A DNA stretch of 40,965 bases from Candidatus Segatella intestinihominis (GCA_900548535.1 URLG01000022.1:1-40965), one strand, 5' to 3'. Numbered from the stretch's first letter, positions 1 to 8,463 are shown. Notes: generated by a model not told the origin, from the letters alone. Numbers and translations: made by a program.

Positions 1-80
1 TTTATATTATATATTATTATATATATAATAATATATAATATACTATCTATATAGCGGATGGTAACAACAGCGAAAAAAAC

Positions 81-101
81 TGAATACTGAATACTGAATA
101 C
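81..101. repeat. Short 7-bp tandem repeat
   Basis: Three direct copies of TGAATAC lie just after a very AT-rich stretch (1-55). No inverted partner was found nearby, so this is not a complete copy of the palindromic heptad elements at 8464, 9944 and 11381, although the 7-bp period is the same. Nothing else in 1-236 could be assigned. Confidence 0.6.
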
Positions 102-236
102 GTTCCCGTAATCGGCTATTACTTCGTAATATACTGATTTATATCTCAAAACATAGTTTTCTAAACCGTAAAACATAGAGATGCGCCCCCAACTTAGAGC
201 TTGTTTTTTAAACTAAGTTTCAAATCGTAAGCTACA

Positions 237-325
237 GAAAATCGCTCTTTGTCACATGTCAATAATTGGCAGCTGCTGAAAATCGACCCTTATCACATGC
301 CAAAATTTGGTAGTAGCCGAAAATC
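237..325 (+). repeat. Imperfect 41-bp tandem repeat upstream of the HU-like gene
   Basis: Two units, 237-277 and 278-318, agree at about 30 of 41 positions. A third start, GAAAATC, lies at 319-325. Each unit begins GAAAATCG and contains TCACATG and TTGG. The second unit supplies the TTTG -33 box of the promoter at 306-337. This could be a duplicated operator or a duplicated promoter whose first copy has decayed; the first unit has no TAnnTTTG. Confidence 0.6.
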
Positions 326-337
326 TTTGTATCTTTG
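306..337 (+). promoter_or_regulatory. Bacteroidota-type promoter for the HU-like gene
   Basis: TTTG at 306-309 and TATCTTTG at 330-337 are separated by 20 bp, which matches the Bacteroidota primary sigma-factor consensus. Transcription would start near 345 and leave a leader of about 165 nt. Confidence 0.75.
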
Positions 338-344
338 CACCAGC

Positions 345-508
345 AATCGAAGGAAACGCCTTAGGTGCCTGACAACGGGCATCTCTTATGACCGAGGCGG
401 GGGATAAATGATGGCAGGCGCCGGTCATCAATGACGACCCCGAAAAGGACAAGAAACGGGGCTATCCGGGGAGTTGCAAAAATGAACCTTTTTAACACAA
501 AAACGACT
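345..508 (+). other. GC-rich structured 5' leader
   Basis: This stretch between promoter and start codon is much more GC-rich than its surroundings. It contains several short self-complementary segments, for example GTCAT/ATGAC near 415-432 and CCCCG/CGGGG near 437-461. No family such as a known riboswitch was recognised. It may be a regulatory leader; the evidence is only length, composition and pairing potential. Confidence 0.35.
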
Positions 509-1177
509 ATGATTAATTACAGCATCGTAATGCGCAGCGTGAACGCAAATCTTCTGGCCATCAACCAGGCAAAGTCACGCATCAACCAGGCGAAGAAGGA
601 GGGCAAGGAGCCTGAGAAGGAAGACCTCGAACTCGTGAAGACCGAGAAGCAGAACGCCTTCGCCATCTCGCAGTACACCGACATCATGACCATCGAGAAG
701 TTTGCCAAGCACATCACCTCTCATGGCAGCGTGTACTCCAGAGCTGACATCAGCGCCATCCTCTACATGGCAGTGGACTGCATGAGAGAGATGCTGCTCG
801 AGGGCAAGAAGATCCGACTGGGCGACCTGGGTGACTTCTCCGTCCTGCTCAGCTCGAAGGGTGCCGAGGATGCCGACAAGTTCACCGCGCAGAACATCAC
901 CGACGTGAAGGTGCAGTGGGAGCCTGGTCAGCAGTTCAAGACCCTGCGTGACGAAGCCGAGTTCAACCTCGTGGCAAGCCGAAGCGCTCAGGCTGCCGTG
1001 CTCAAGGCCATCAAGGAGGGCAAGACCAACGTTGACCTCAACGCTCCAGTTACTCCGGAGGGAGGTGGTGACGGAACCAGCGGAGGCGGTTCTAGCACCG
1101 GTGGCGGCGAGACCAGCGGAGGCACTGGTGGTGAGAACTCCGGCAATACCGACCAGAGCGGAAACGTAGGTCTCTAG
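509..1177 (+). CDS. HU-like DNA-binding protein with glycine-rich tail
   Basis: The 222-residue product begins MINYSIVMR and contains a core (EKFAKHI, SVYSRADI, LYMAVDCMREML, IRLGDLGDF) typical of the Bacteroidota HU/IHF-related family, which binds DNA in the nucleoid. Residues about 15-40 form a lysine/glutamate-rich insertion that I do not recall from typical relatives. The last 40 residues are a Gly/Ser/Thr-rich low-complexity tail, common in this family. Upstream in-frame ATGs at 431 and 482 exist, but 509 gives the usual family N-terminus. A smalltalk gene follows 34 bp later, a common pairing in Bacteroidota. The exact function of this subfamily is unknown. Confidence 0.85.
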   Translation: MINYSIVMRSVNANLLAINQAKSRINQAKKEGKEPEKEDLELVKTEKQNAFAISQYTDIMTIEKFAKHITSHGSVYSRADISAILYMAVDCMREMLLEGKKIRLGDLGDFSVLLSSKGAEDADKFTAQNITDVKVQWEPGQQFKTLRDEAEFNLVASRSAQAAVLKAIKEGKTNVDLNAPVTPEGGGDGTSGGGSSTGGGETSGGTGGENSGNTDQSGNVGL

Positions 1178-1211
1178 TTTTATTGTTTAACCTTTAAATT
1201 TTTGAAAGACT

Positions 1212-1307
1212 ATGAAGAAAGACACTTGGAAAATGGTGTTGCAGGTAGCCATCAGCATCCTGACGGCAATCGCAACCACGCTCGGAGTCACTAGCTGTGC
1301 AGGCTAG
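1212..1307 (+). CDS. Smalltalk protein (31 residues)
   Basis: A 31-codon ORF starting MKKDTWKMVLQVAIS and ending TTLGVTSCAG. The pattern is a short basic start, one hydrophobic segment and a Cys near the C-terminus. It matches the tiny Bacteroidota family named smalltalk protein, which is usually found directly downstream of HU-like genes, as here. It is probably co-transcribed with the HU-like gene and followed by the terminator at 1338-1383. The function is unknown; the hydrophobic stretch suggests membrane association. The amidase that often follows in relatives is absent. Confidence 0.85.
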   Translation: MKKDTWKMVLQVAISILTAIATTLGVTSCAG

Positions 1308-1337
1308 GAAAAACTAGCTAGGCTAGAAAAAACAGAA

Positions 1338-1383
1338 AGGCCGCTCTCCTCTACCCCCATGAGGAGGCGGTCATTTCGTTTTG
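1338..1383 (+). terminator. Terminator after HU-like/smalltalk genes
   Basis: CCGC and CTCCTC at about 1341-1351 can pair with GAGGAGGCGG at 1361-1370, with one bulged base, around an ATG-containing loop. A T-rich run follows at 1372-1382. Confidence 0.6.
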
Positions 1384-1390
1384 AAAAAGG

Positions 1391-1420
1391 GTCATTTCGG
1401 GTCAATGTCATTTCGGGTCA
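1391..1420. repeat. 14-bp direct repeat
   Basis: GTCATTTCGGGTCA occurs at 1391-1404 and 1407-1420, with a shorter partial copy starting at 1370. It lies in the gap between the smalltalk terminator and the convergent flippase gene. No function can be assigned. Confidence 0.6.
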
Positions 1421-1487
1421 TTTTCATTTTTCATCTCCTATATCCGGAGCTTTTCGTATCGTTTCCCAGACGAAACACCAATGGCTA

Positions 1488-2960
1488 TTATTTTCTCTTC
1501 AGCGAATGATGGATTTTGGAGAAACTATACGACAAAGAAGTCAGGCAGAGAAAAAGGCCCAGCAGCCAATAGCCCCAAGAATTGACATCCCATAACCAGA
1601 CTATACCCCCCATCAATATCAGATTCACCAAATGAACCAGCAGATGTCTCACTGCCCAGCAACTCAGGCGATAGGCATAATGGATTCTGCAAAAGATGAA
1701 TACTCCCAACGACTCCAAGGCGTAAGCAGCAACAATGCCTGCCCCCAAACCATCCAGTCCCTGCAACAGATAACCGATGATTTCGCAAACAATGAGCAAT
1801 ATCACGCAACAGCTCTCCTGAATCAGAAAAACACGAGCCTCTCCCCTGGACAACGGAATATACTCCAAGGGCATATAAAACGCCTTGAACAGTAGGCCAG
1901 CCGCTGCAATCTGAGTCATCCCCAACACCCCGAGAAACTCCCTGTTGTAAAGCAACGGAATGGCTATCGGCAGAAAGAGAATGATGGCAAGGATGATAGG
2001 ACCCATCAGCAGAATATTCATTTCTAGCTGTCTACTGACTATCAGATTACGATTTTCTGCCTCCGTCTTTCCGCCCACACTTCCCTTCACCGCAGAAAGG
2101 CGGGGATAATAGTCGGTTTCCATCACCGAGAAAACCATACCGCCATACACCAGCACCAGCGTAATGCCGGTATTGAAAAGTCCTACCTCTACCAAATCGC
2201 CCTGCTGATTGAGGAAGGCTCTGACCAGAAATTCGGCTCCACTATTCATAAAGCCAGCCAGCACGAAAGCCAACCCCAACCTAATCATCGGGATGCCCCG
2301 ACGCAAGCTAGCCTTGGAAAAATCGAAACGAAGCGGATAATATCTCACGGCATATCGAAAGCACAATGCCCACTGACACAAGGCAAGCAGGAAGAGCACT
2401 GCCAAGATGCCACTCTCGCCCCACTGCCAATAGATGGGCACTGACACCAAGAGAGAGAACAAAGCCAAGAACGACGAACTGAAAGCCAATGCCCCCAACT
2501 GTCGGGTACCCTTGAGAATAGCCGTCTCTCCTCCTGCCAAGACGGTGAAGAAAACGATGGGACCCAACAAGACGTAATGGAGCGTATGATTGCCCCAGCT
2601 GAAAGTGGAGACATCAAAGAAAGGACCGAGCAAGATGGTAATGAGCATGCCGAGAGTGGCTGAAATCAGTGAGTAAGTGCGTATGGAGTGGACGGCATCC
2701 ACTACTTCTCGTCCACTCTCCTCGTATTTCTCCGAAACCATCTTCACTCCAGTGGTAGGAATACCTAGATTTGTGGCTGAGGAAATTAAATTGACAGTAG
2801 AATTAAACAAAGACAAGAGTCCCATGCCGGAAGGTCCCAGAAAAAGGGCTGCAAACTTGTTACGAACCACCCCTACAAGAATGTTCAATCCCTGCACACC
2901 ACCAAATATTCCCGTATATTTCAGGATATGTGAATAACTGTTGTCTTTATTTTCTGCCAT
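1488..2960 (-). CDS. Wzx-type oligosaccharide/O-antigen flippase
   Basis: A 490-residue, very hydrophobic protein with about 12-14 predicted membrane helices. The N-terminal pattern (GIFGGVQGLNILVGVVRNK, FLGPSGMGLLSLFNS) is typical of polysaccharide-export MATE-like (PST) flippases related to WzxE. Such proteins move lipid-linked oligosaccharides across the inner membrane. No glycosyltransferase or polymerase gene is adjacent, so the substrate cannot be read from context. The gene stands alone, convergent with the smalltalk gene and co-directional with rpsP upstream. The family call is confident; the transported sugar is unknown. Confidence 0.85.
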   Translation of the reverse strand: MAENKDNSYSHILKYTGIFGGVQGLNILVGVVRNKFAALFLGPSGMGLLSLFNSTVNLISSATNLGIPTTGVKMVSEKYEESGREVVDAVHSIRTYSLISATLGMLITILLGPFFDVSTFSWGNHTLHYVLLGPIVFFTVLAGGETAILKGTRQLGALAFSSSFLALFSLLVSVPIYWQWGESGILAVLFLLALCQWALCFRYAVRYYPLRFDFSKASLRRGIPMIRLGLAFVLAGFMNSGAEFLVRAFLNQQGDLVEVGLFNTGITLVLVYGGMVFSVMETDYYPRLSAVKGSVGGKTEAENRNLIVSRQLEMNILLMGPIILAIILFLPIAIPLLYNREFLGVLGMTQIAAAGLLFKAFYMPLEYIPLSRGEARVFLIQESCCVILLIVCEIIGYLLQGLDGLGAGIVAAYALESLGVFIFCRIHYAYRLSCWAVRHLLVHLVNLILMGGIVWLWDVNSWGYWLLGLFLCLTSLSYSFSKIHHSLKRK

Positions 2961-3028
2961 ATACTAATAAAACGGAGAAAAACTCTATATATTGTATAGA
3001 AGAAACGAGGAGTGGATGAAAGAAAAAA

Positions 3029-3059
3029 GGCCGAACTTCTCTTTTCGAGAAATTCGACC
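3029..3059 (-). terminator. Terminator after rpsP
   Basis: A 13-bp stem, 3029-3041 pairing with 3047-3059 with GT wobbles, has a five-base loop. It is followed in the minus direction by a run of T (the A-run at 3023-3028). It lies 28 bp past the rpsP stop. Confidence 0.8.
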
Positions 3060-3086
3060 TTTATTCTTTTAAATCTCCAAAGAAGA

Positions 3087-3626
3087 TTAAGCCTCAGCTG
3101 GAGCTTCCTCTGCAGGAGCCTCCTCAGCAGCCTTAGCAGCCTCTGCCTCTGCCTGAGCAGCAGCTGCAGCAGCCTTCTTGTCGGCTACCTTCTTAGCGAT
3201 TGCCTCGTTCATCTTCTTCTCAGCCTCGAGCTCCTGAGCAGCAGCTTCCTTCTTAGCCTTAGCCTCGCCCTCGCGAACAGCAGTAGCCTTAGCGTCCTTA
3301 CCGTTCTTCCAAGCGTCGAAACGCTTCTGAGCCTCAGCCTCGTCGAATGCGCCCTTCTTAACGCCACCCTTGAGGTGCTTCATCAAGTAAACGCCCTCGC
3401 TCTTGAGGATGTTGCGAACTGTGTCTGTTGGCTGTGCGCCTGTCTCTACCCAGTAGAGTGCACGCTCGAAATTCAAATCTACAGTAGCAGGATTGGTGTT
3501 AGGGTTGAAAGTACCAATCTTCTCAGTAAATTTACCATCACGTGGTGCTCTAACGTCAGCGATCACGATGCGATAGAAAGCATAGCTCTTACGACCGCCA
3601 CGCTGCAATCTGATTTTTGTTGCCAT
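3087..3626 (-). CDS. rpsP: 30S ribosomal protein S16 with long acidic/alanine tail
   Basis: A 179-residue protein. Residues 1 to about 85 are canonical S16: MATKIRLQRGGRKSYAFYRIV, then the RDGKFTEKIGTFNPN and ALYWVETGAQPTDTVRNIL segments. S16 is a 30S subunit assembly protein. The remaining 90 or so residues are Lys/Glu/Ala-rich, ending in repeated EEAPAEEA-like units. Most bacterial S16 proteins are 80-90 residues long, while extended versions are usual in Bacteroidota. It has its own promoter at 3694-3724 and a terminator at 3029-3059, so it is probably monocistronic. Confidence 0.97.
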   Translation of the reverse strand: MATKIRLQRGGRKSYAFYRIVIADVRAPRDGKFTEKIGTFNPNTNPATVDLNFERALYWVETGAQPTDTVRNILKSEGVYLMKHLKGGVKKGAFDEAEAQKRFDAWKNGKDAKATAVREGEAKAKKEAAAQELEAEKKMNEAIAKKVADKKAAAAAAQAEAEAAKAAEEAPAEEAPAEA

Positions 3627-3693
3627 TTTTTTAAAACTTTTTTAATTTATTATGAGGTTTGAATTTAATGCTGCCATCTCGTGACAGCGGGTG

Positions 3694-3724
3694 CAAAGGT
3701 ACGACTTTTATTTCGTATCTCAAA
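3694..3724 (-). promoter_or_regulatory. Promoter for rpsP
   Basis: On the minus strand TTTG (3721-3724) and TACCTTTG (3694-3701) are separated by 19 bp, matching the Bacteroidota consensus. It lies about 70 bp upstream of the rpsP start codon. Confidence 0.75.
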
Positions 3725-3766
3725 ATTTTCGCTCTATTTTATATGCTTTTTTAGCATTTCTTTTCA

Positions 3767-4234
3767 TTATCTGATGCGGTCGGCTGCCTTTACCAGCTTT
3801 TCGTCATGCTCCACGCCCTTCTTTGCCATCCAGATGAGTATCAGGCTCACCAGTGGCAGGCAGGCTGCGAACGCCAAGCTCATCTTGCCCTCCACCTCTG
3901 GTATAGGGATGATGCCCAAGAACATCAGGACATAGTCTACATACCACAAGGCATTGAAGAGCAGAGCCACTGAGCAAAGCGACATCTGCAACTTGCGATT
4001 CTTGAAAAGGAATATCGTTACCAACGACAGCACTGCCACCACACTCTGCAGCAGGAACAATGGCAGGCAGGTAGAGGAAATCTTGATTCCCCCGTCGCCC
4101 ACTACGCCCAGATTGTAGACCAGGGTGTCGGCGCCCATGCCCTGAGGCTGGATGCTTCCCACTGGCAGGAACATGCAGAATGCGCAGGCAATGACAGCAA
4201 AAAGCAGAAACAGAGTCTGTTTACGCTGTATCAT
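3767..4234 (-). CDS. DUF4293-family membrane protein
   Basis: A 155-residue protein with four hydrophobic segments (about residues 8-28, 50-74, 84-110 and 122-142) and a short charged C-terminus. Sequence character and its place after bamD and rpoZ match the Bacteroidota DUF4293 family of inner-membrane proteins. The function is unknown. It lies 36 bp downstream of rpoZ and is probably the last gene of the bamD-rpoZ operon. Confidence 0.8.
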   Translation of the reverse strand: MIQRKQTLFLLFAVIACAFCMFLPVGSIQPQGMGADTLVYNLGVVGDGGIKISSTCLPLFLLQSVVAVLSLVTIFLFKNRKLQMSLCSVALLFNALWYVDYVLMFLGIIPIPEVEGKMSLAFAACLPLVSLILIWMAKKGVEHDEKLVKAADRIR

Positions 4235-4270
4235 AATCTCTTCTTCTTTTTTCTGTGTCTAGTCGTTTCT

Positions 4271-4627
4271 TTAGAGAGTCGAAGCTGTCTCTACCTCCTT
4301 CTTCTCCTGCTCCTTGGCAGGATCGCGCCAGAAGATGCTACCGTCTATGAACTCCTGAGTAGCGATCAGAGTTGGCTTAGGCAACTTCTCGTAGAAGCGA
4401 GAGATCTCTATCTGCTCACGGTTCTCGAAAACCTCCTCCAGGGAGTCGTTGTAAGAAGCAAACTCCTGGAGCTTCTTGCTCAAGTCCTGCTTGATATCTA
4501 CAGAGATCTGATTAGCGCGCTTGGCGATGATAGCCACGCTCTCATAGATGTTGTTTGTATCATCACAGAGGTCCATGATGTTACGGGTAACTGTGTTTAC
4601 TGGTGCTTTTGATTTCTTGTAATCCAT
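4271..4627 (-). CDS. rpoZ: RNA polymerase omega subunit (Rpb6-like)
   Basis: A 118-residue protein with the omega/Rpb6 segment TRNIMDLCDDTNNIYESVAIIAKRANQI near the N-terminus. This is the helix that clamps the beta' C-terminal tail. Omega helps assemble and stabilise RNA polymerase. The C-terminal half is the Bacteroidota-specific extension. It lies between bamD (100 bp upstream) and the DUF4293 gene, the usual order in this phylum. Confidence 0.9.
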   Translation of the reverse strand: MDYKKSKAPVNTVTRNIMDLCDDTNNIYESVAIIAKRANQISVDIKQDLSKKLQEFASYNDSLEEVFENREQIEISRFYEKLPKPTLIATQEFIDGSIFWRDPAKEQEKKEVETASTL

Positions 4628-4727
4628 AATCTATAGTACTATTTTTTATGTTTGTTTCTTTATTTGCTGTTATTGATATTCCAGAAGAGGGTCCTTATAT
4701 AAATAAGGTGTAAAATTCTCTCCCTCC

Positions 4728-5588
4728 TTAATTGTTCTCCAGCCTGTCCATCGCATCCTCTGGGTGCTCTTTCTCAAACTGCTTGCACTTCTCGATATAT
4801 TTCTCGGCAAGTGCTCTCTCCTTGGAGTCCGGATATTCGTTGACGAATCCGTAGCATTCGTCCTCGGCATCCTGATAGCGCTCCAGCTTCTTGCTCTCCA
4901 CGCTCATTCGTGCCAGTTCGTACTTGCTCTTCATCACGAGCGAAGCAAACTCCTCGCGCTTGTTGCTGTATGGGTAATCCTTCAGAGCGTTCTGCGCCGT
5001 CACGATGCAAGCCTCATAGTTGTTGCCGCCGTTGGTGCAGTTGCCGAAGTAGGTGCCCAGGTCAAAGTAGAGCTTGGCGCTCTTGTACTCCTTCTCCACC
5101 AAGAGGTCTTGCAGGGCGAAGAGGCGATTGGTGGCTTGCCCCTTGAGATGTGCCTCTGGGAAGAGGTCGAGATACTCCTGGAAGGCAGCTATAGCGGTAA
5201 TCGTGGTGCTCTGGTCCAGTCTTGGCTCAGGAGCATTCTGATAGAGGCTCTCGCCCACGTAGTACTTGGCATTCTCGGCGTAAGTGCCCTTAGGATAAGA
5301 GGCATAATACTTCTTGAAATACTCTGAAGCCGTCTCATAGTCCTTCATGCCATACTCAGCCATGGCAAGCATATAGAGACATTCCTCGCCCTCGCCCGAA
5401 CCCTTCTTCATGGTTACGAGCTCTTGCAGCAGAGGGATGGCACGTGAATACTTGCCCTGAGCATAGCACTGCTTGGCATACTCATACTTGAATGCATAAT
5501 CGCCAGATTTCAATACCTGGTTATATTCGTTCGCACAGCCCGTGAGGAGCAATGCTACACATGATGCGAAAAGAGTCAATTTCTTCAT
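4728..5588 (-). CDS. bamD: Outer membrane assembly lipoprotein BamD
   Basis: A 286-residue lipoprotein. The signal peptide MKKLTLFASCVALLLTGC ends in an LTGC lipobox. TPR-like helical repeats follow (AKQCYAQGKYSRAIPLLQEL, AEYGMKDYETASEYFKKYY, SYPKGTYAENAKYYVG). BamD is the essential lipoprotein of the BAM complex that inserts beta-barrels into the outer membrane. The ATG at 5588 is chosen over an in-frame ATG at 5609 because it starts the signal peptide and because the promoter -7 box covers 5606-5613. First gene of the bamD-rpoZ-DUF4293 operon, divergent from uvrB. Confidence 0.93.
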   Translation of the reverse strand: MKKLTLFASCVALLLTGCANEYNQVLKSGDYAFKYEYAKQCYAQGKYSRAIPLLQELVTMKKGSGEGEECLYMLAMAEYGMKDYETASEYFKKYYASYPKGTYAENAKYYVGESLYQNAPEPRLDQSTTITAIAAFQEYLDLFPEAHLKGQATNRLFALQDLLVEKEYKSAKLYFDLGTYFGNCTNGGNNYEACIVTAQNALKDYPYSNKREEFASLVMKSKYELARMSVESKKLERYQDAEDECYGFVNEYPDSKERALAEKYIEKCKQFEKEHPEDAMDRLENN

Positions 5589-5605
5589 AATTCTCGTTTT
5601 GAACT

Positions 5606-5637
5606 GCAAAGTTACTCATAATTTGCTTATTCTCAAA
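5606..5637 (-). promoter_or_regulatory. Promoter for the bamD operon
   Basis: On the minus strand TTTG (5634-5637) and TAACTTTG (5606-5613) are separated by 20 bp. The transcript leader would be very short, about 10-15 nt, before the bamD ATG at 5588. Confidence 0.75.
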
Positions 5638-5698
5638 AGAAAAAATACATTTTTTCGCAAATTATTAATCTTTATAACGATTAATGCGCTTTTTTTTG

Positions 5699-5706
5699 TA
5701 ATTTTG
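5699..5706 (+). promoter_or_regulatory. -7 box of the uvrB promoter
   Basis: TAATTTTG, followed by CACC, lies 18 bp before the uvrB ATG. No clear TTTG was seen at the expected -33 distance. A short leader is implied. Confidence 0.6.
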
Positions 5707-5724
5707 CACCAAAAATTAGAGATT

Positions 5725-7809
5725 ATGGACTTCAAACTCACTTCTAAATACAAACCAACGGGCGATCAGCCCCAAGCCATCAAGCAGCTCACGCAGGGCA
5801 TACTTGAGGGCGACCCTGCGCAGGTATTGCTCGGCGTAACTGGTTCGGGCAAGACCTTCACCGTGGCCAATGTGATAGCCAATGTGGGCAAGCCTACCCT
5901 CATCCTGAGCCACAACAAGACGCTTGCCGCCCAGCTCTACCAGGAGATGAAGGGATTCTTCCCTGAGAACGCCGTGGAGTATTACGTATCTTACTACGAC
6001 TACTACCAGCCCGAGGCATATCTCCCCACCACCGATACCTATATAGAGAAAGACCTCGCCATCAACGACGAGATTGACAAGCTGCGCCTCGGTGCCGTCT
6101 CCGCCCTCCTATCCGGCAGGAAGGATGTCATCGTGGTGAGTTCCGTATCGTGCATCTACGGCATGGGCGGACCAGTGGCGATGCAGCAGAACATCATCAA
6201 GATACACCAGGGGCAGAAGCTGGACCGCAATGAGTTTTTGCGCCGCCTGGTGGATGCCCTCTATGTGCGCAATGACATCGACCTGCAACGAGGCAACTTC
6301 CGTGTGAAGGGCGAGACGGTAGATATCTTCATGGCATATAGCGACAATGTGCTGAGAGTCAGTTGGTGGGACGACGAGATAGACTGCATCGAGGAGGTAG
6401 ACTCCCTGACCTATCATCGCCTAGCCTCATTTGATGACTACGAACTCTATCCAGCCAATCTCTTCGTGACCAGCAAGGAGCAGCAAGAGATAGCCATCCG
6501 CCAGATACAAGACGACTTGGTGAAACAGGTGGACTTCTTTAAGGAACTAGGCGACGGCATGAAGGCTCAGCGCATTAAGGAGCGTGTGGAGTATGATATG
6601 GAGATGATCAAGGAGCTGGGGCATTGCTCAGGCATCGAGAACTATTCTCGCTACTTCGATGGCCGCAAGGCTGGCGAGCGCCCTTACTGCCTCTTGGATT
6701 TCTTTCCTAAGGATTTCCTACTCGTTGTGGATGAGAGCCACGTCAGCGTGCCCCAGATAGGAGCCATGTACGGCGGCGACCGTGCCCGCAAGAAGAACCT
6801 CGTGGAATATGGCTTCCGCCTGCCAGCCGCCTTCGACAACCGCCCCCTCACCTTCGACGAGTTCCATGGCCTCTTGCACCAGACCATCTACGTCAGCGCC
6901 ACCCCTGCCGACTATGAGCTACAGGAGTCGGAGGGCGTAGTGGTGGAGCAGCTCATCCGTCCTACGGGACTCTTGGACCCAGAGATAGAAGTTCGTCCAA
7001 GCGAGAACCAGATAGACGACCTGCTGGACGAGATCCTGACCCGCACCCATCGCAATGAGCGCGTCTTGATCACCACCCTCACCAAGCGCATGGCAGAGGA
7101 GCTCACCGAGTTCTTGCTCAATCACGACGTGAAGGCAGCCTATATCCATAGCGATGTGGCCACGCTGGATAGAGTGAAGATCATGAACGACTTGAGAGCT
7201 GGCGTTTATGATGTACTGGTAGGTGTGAACCTGCTGCGTGAGGGTCTCGACCTTCCTGAAGTTTCGCTTGTAGCCATTCTGGATGCTGATAAAGAGGGCT
7301 TCCTGCGCAGTCACCGTTCGTTAACGCAGACTGCGGGTCGTGCCGCCCGCAATGTGAATGGCAAGGTTATCATGTATGCCGATAACATCACGGAGAGCAT
7401 GCAGCGCACCATCGACGAGACAGCCCGTCGCCGCACCATCCAGCTCCAGTACAATGCCGACCACGGCATCACGCCTAAGCAGATAGTGAAAGCCATCACC
7501 TCCTCCCTGCCTGGGGGCAAAGAGGAGACTCAGGGTGCCAGCAGCATAGGCAATAAGACAGCCATCGGCAGTGCAGCCTTCCGTCAGAACACAAATGGCT
7601 CCGAGCCTCGCGTCTATGTGGAGCCTGATACCGTTGCCTTTGCCGCCGACCCTATCGTGCGCAGTATGAGCCGCGAGGAACTGGAGAAGAGCATCGCCAA
7701 CACCACCGCCCTGATGAAGCAAGCCGCCAAGGACCTCGACTTCATGCAAGCCGCACAGTATCGCGATGAGATCATCCGATTGCAGAAGGAATTGGAAGAA
7801 AAAATATAA
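5725..7809 (+). CDS. uvrB: Excinuclease ABC subunit B
   Basis: A 694-residue protein that recognises damage and unwinds DNA in nucleotide excision repair, working with UvrA and UvrC in the cytoplasm. Visible features are a Walker A (GVTGSGKT, about residues 38-45), the beta-hairpin region YVSYYDYYQPEAY, DESH (helicase motif II) and the LREGLDLPEVSLVAILDADKEGF and TAGRAARN motifs. A C-terminal UVR domain follows (EELEKSIANTTALMKQAAKDLDF) that contacts UvrC. ATG 5725 is the family start; a longer upstream frame crosses the bamD and uvrB promoters. It ends at a strong hairpin at 7825-7862. The length is normal. Confidence 0.97.
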   Translation: MDFKLTSKYKPTGDQPQAIKQLTQGILEGDPAQVLLGVTGSGKTFTVANVIANVGKPTLILSHNKTLAAQLYQEMKGFFPENAVEYYVSYYDYYQPEAYLPTTDTYIEKDLAINDEIDKLRLGAVSALLSGRKDVIVVSSVSCIYGMGGPVAMQQNIIKIHQGQKLDRNEFLRRLVDALYVRNDIDLQRGNFRVKGETVDIFMAYSDNVLRVSWWDDEIDCIEEVDSLTYHRLASFDDYELYPANLFVTSKEQQEIAIRQIQDDLVKQVDFFKELGDGMKAQRIKERVEYDMEMIKELGHCSGIENYSRYFDGRKAGERPYCLLDFFPKDFLLVVDESHVSVPQIGAMYGGDRARKKNLVEYGFRLPAAFDNRPLTFDEFHGLLHQTIYVSATPADYELQESEGVVVEQLIRPTGLLDPEIEVRPSENQIDDLLDEILTRTHRNERVLITTLTKRMAEELTEFLLNHDVKAAYIHSDVATLDRVKIMNDLRAGVYDVLVGVNLLREGLDLPEVSLVAILDADKEGFLRSHRSLTQTAGRAARNVNGKVIMYADNITESMQRTIDETARRRTIQLQYNADHGITPKQIVKAITSSLPGGKEETQGASSIGNKTAIGSAAFRQNTNGSEPRVYVEPDTVAFAADPIVRSMSREELEKSIANTTALMKQAAKDLDFMQAAQYRDEIIRLQKELEEKI

Positions 7810-7824
7810 TTAGTTATTATATAC

Positions 7825-7866
7825 AAATAGCGTAGAAATCTGCTTGGATTCCTACGCTATTTTCTT
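7825..7866. terminator. Bidirectional terminator between uvrB and yigZ
   Basis: An 11-bp perfect stem, 7825-7835 with 7852-7862, encloses the convergent gap. T-rich sequence follows on the plus strand. It can end both uvrB (+) and yigZ (-). Confidence 0.75.
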
Positions 7867-8454
7867 TTATTCAAACGAAAGCTTCTTCAGGCGAGTACGC
7901 AACTGCTCGGCTTCGCTCTTTCTAATGGACAACTTGATGGTACAGGTATTGCCGAAAGTCTGATCCACAATACGGGGATTCATCTCCTTGACAATCCTCA
8001 TCACATCATTCATCATCGGATAGGTGAAATCGTAGGTAACGATTTCCTCCACCTGCTGAGTCACTTCCTCACAATGCGCCAAAGCATCTATTGCAGCTTC
8101 ACGATAAGCAACAATCAGTCCACTGGTACCCAACTTCACACCTCCGAAATAGCGGATGACGACAATGAGAATATCCGTCAATTCAGCTTTCGTAATCTGT
8201 CCCAGGATAGGCTTACCTGCCGTTGACGAAGGCTCACCATCATCATTGGCGCGGAACTCAGTGCGCTCCGGACCCAGCATATAGGCATAACAACAATGTC
8301 GGGCATCGTAATATTTCTTACGGTACCCGGCAACAATCTCCTTCACCTCGTCAACGGTCGTAACGTGGTGAGCAAAGGCGAGAAACTTACTCCGTTTCTC
8401 GGTGTAATATCCCTCGCCTATGGTATCTGAAATGGTCTTAAATTCGTCAATCAT
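7867..8454 (-). CDS. YigZ/IMPACT-family protein
   Basis: A 195-residue protein starting MIDEFKTISD. It has the family core SKFLAFAHHV, YDARHCCYAYMLGP, NDDGEPSSTAGKPILGQI and VVIRYFGGVKLGTSGL, then a C-terminal DUF1949-like region. Homologues are the YigZ and eukaryotic IMPACT proteins; a ribosome- or translation-linked role is suggested in eukaryotes and is unproven in bacteria. ATG 8454 is chosen because the longer frame to 8520 would translate the heptad repeat. It is the last of four co-directional genes. Palindromic element A fills the gap to DUF1015 and ends only 9 nt before this start codon. Confidence 0.9.
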   Translation of the reverse strand: MIDEFKTISDTIGEGYYTEKRSKFLAFAHHVTTVDEVKEIVAGYRKKYYDARHCCYAYMLGPERTEFRANDDGEPSSTAGKPILGQITKAELTDILIVVIRYFGGVKLGTSGLIVAYREAAIDALAHCEEVTQQVEEIVTYDFTYPMMNDVMRIVKEMNPRIVDQTFGNTCTIKLSIRKSEAEQLRTRLKKLSFE

Positions 8455-8463
8455 ATTTTTACA

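Noticed and set aside
3012..3662. Plus-strand 216-codon frame rich in Leu/Ser opposite rpsP
   Set aside because: It is the antisense shadow of the Ala/Glu/Lys-rich S16 tail and has no promoter or family match.
5542..5724. Long N-terminal extension of UvrB
   Set aside because: It overlaps bamD and both divergent promoters. Family homology starts at 5725.
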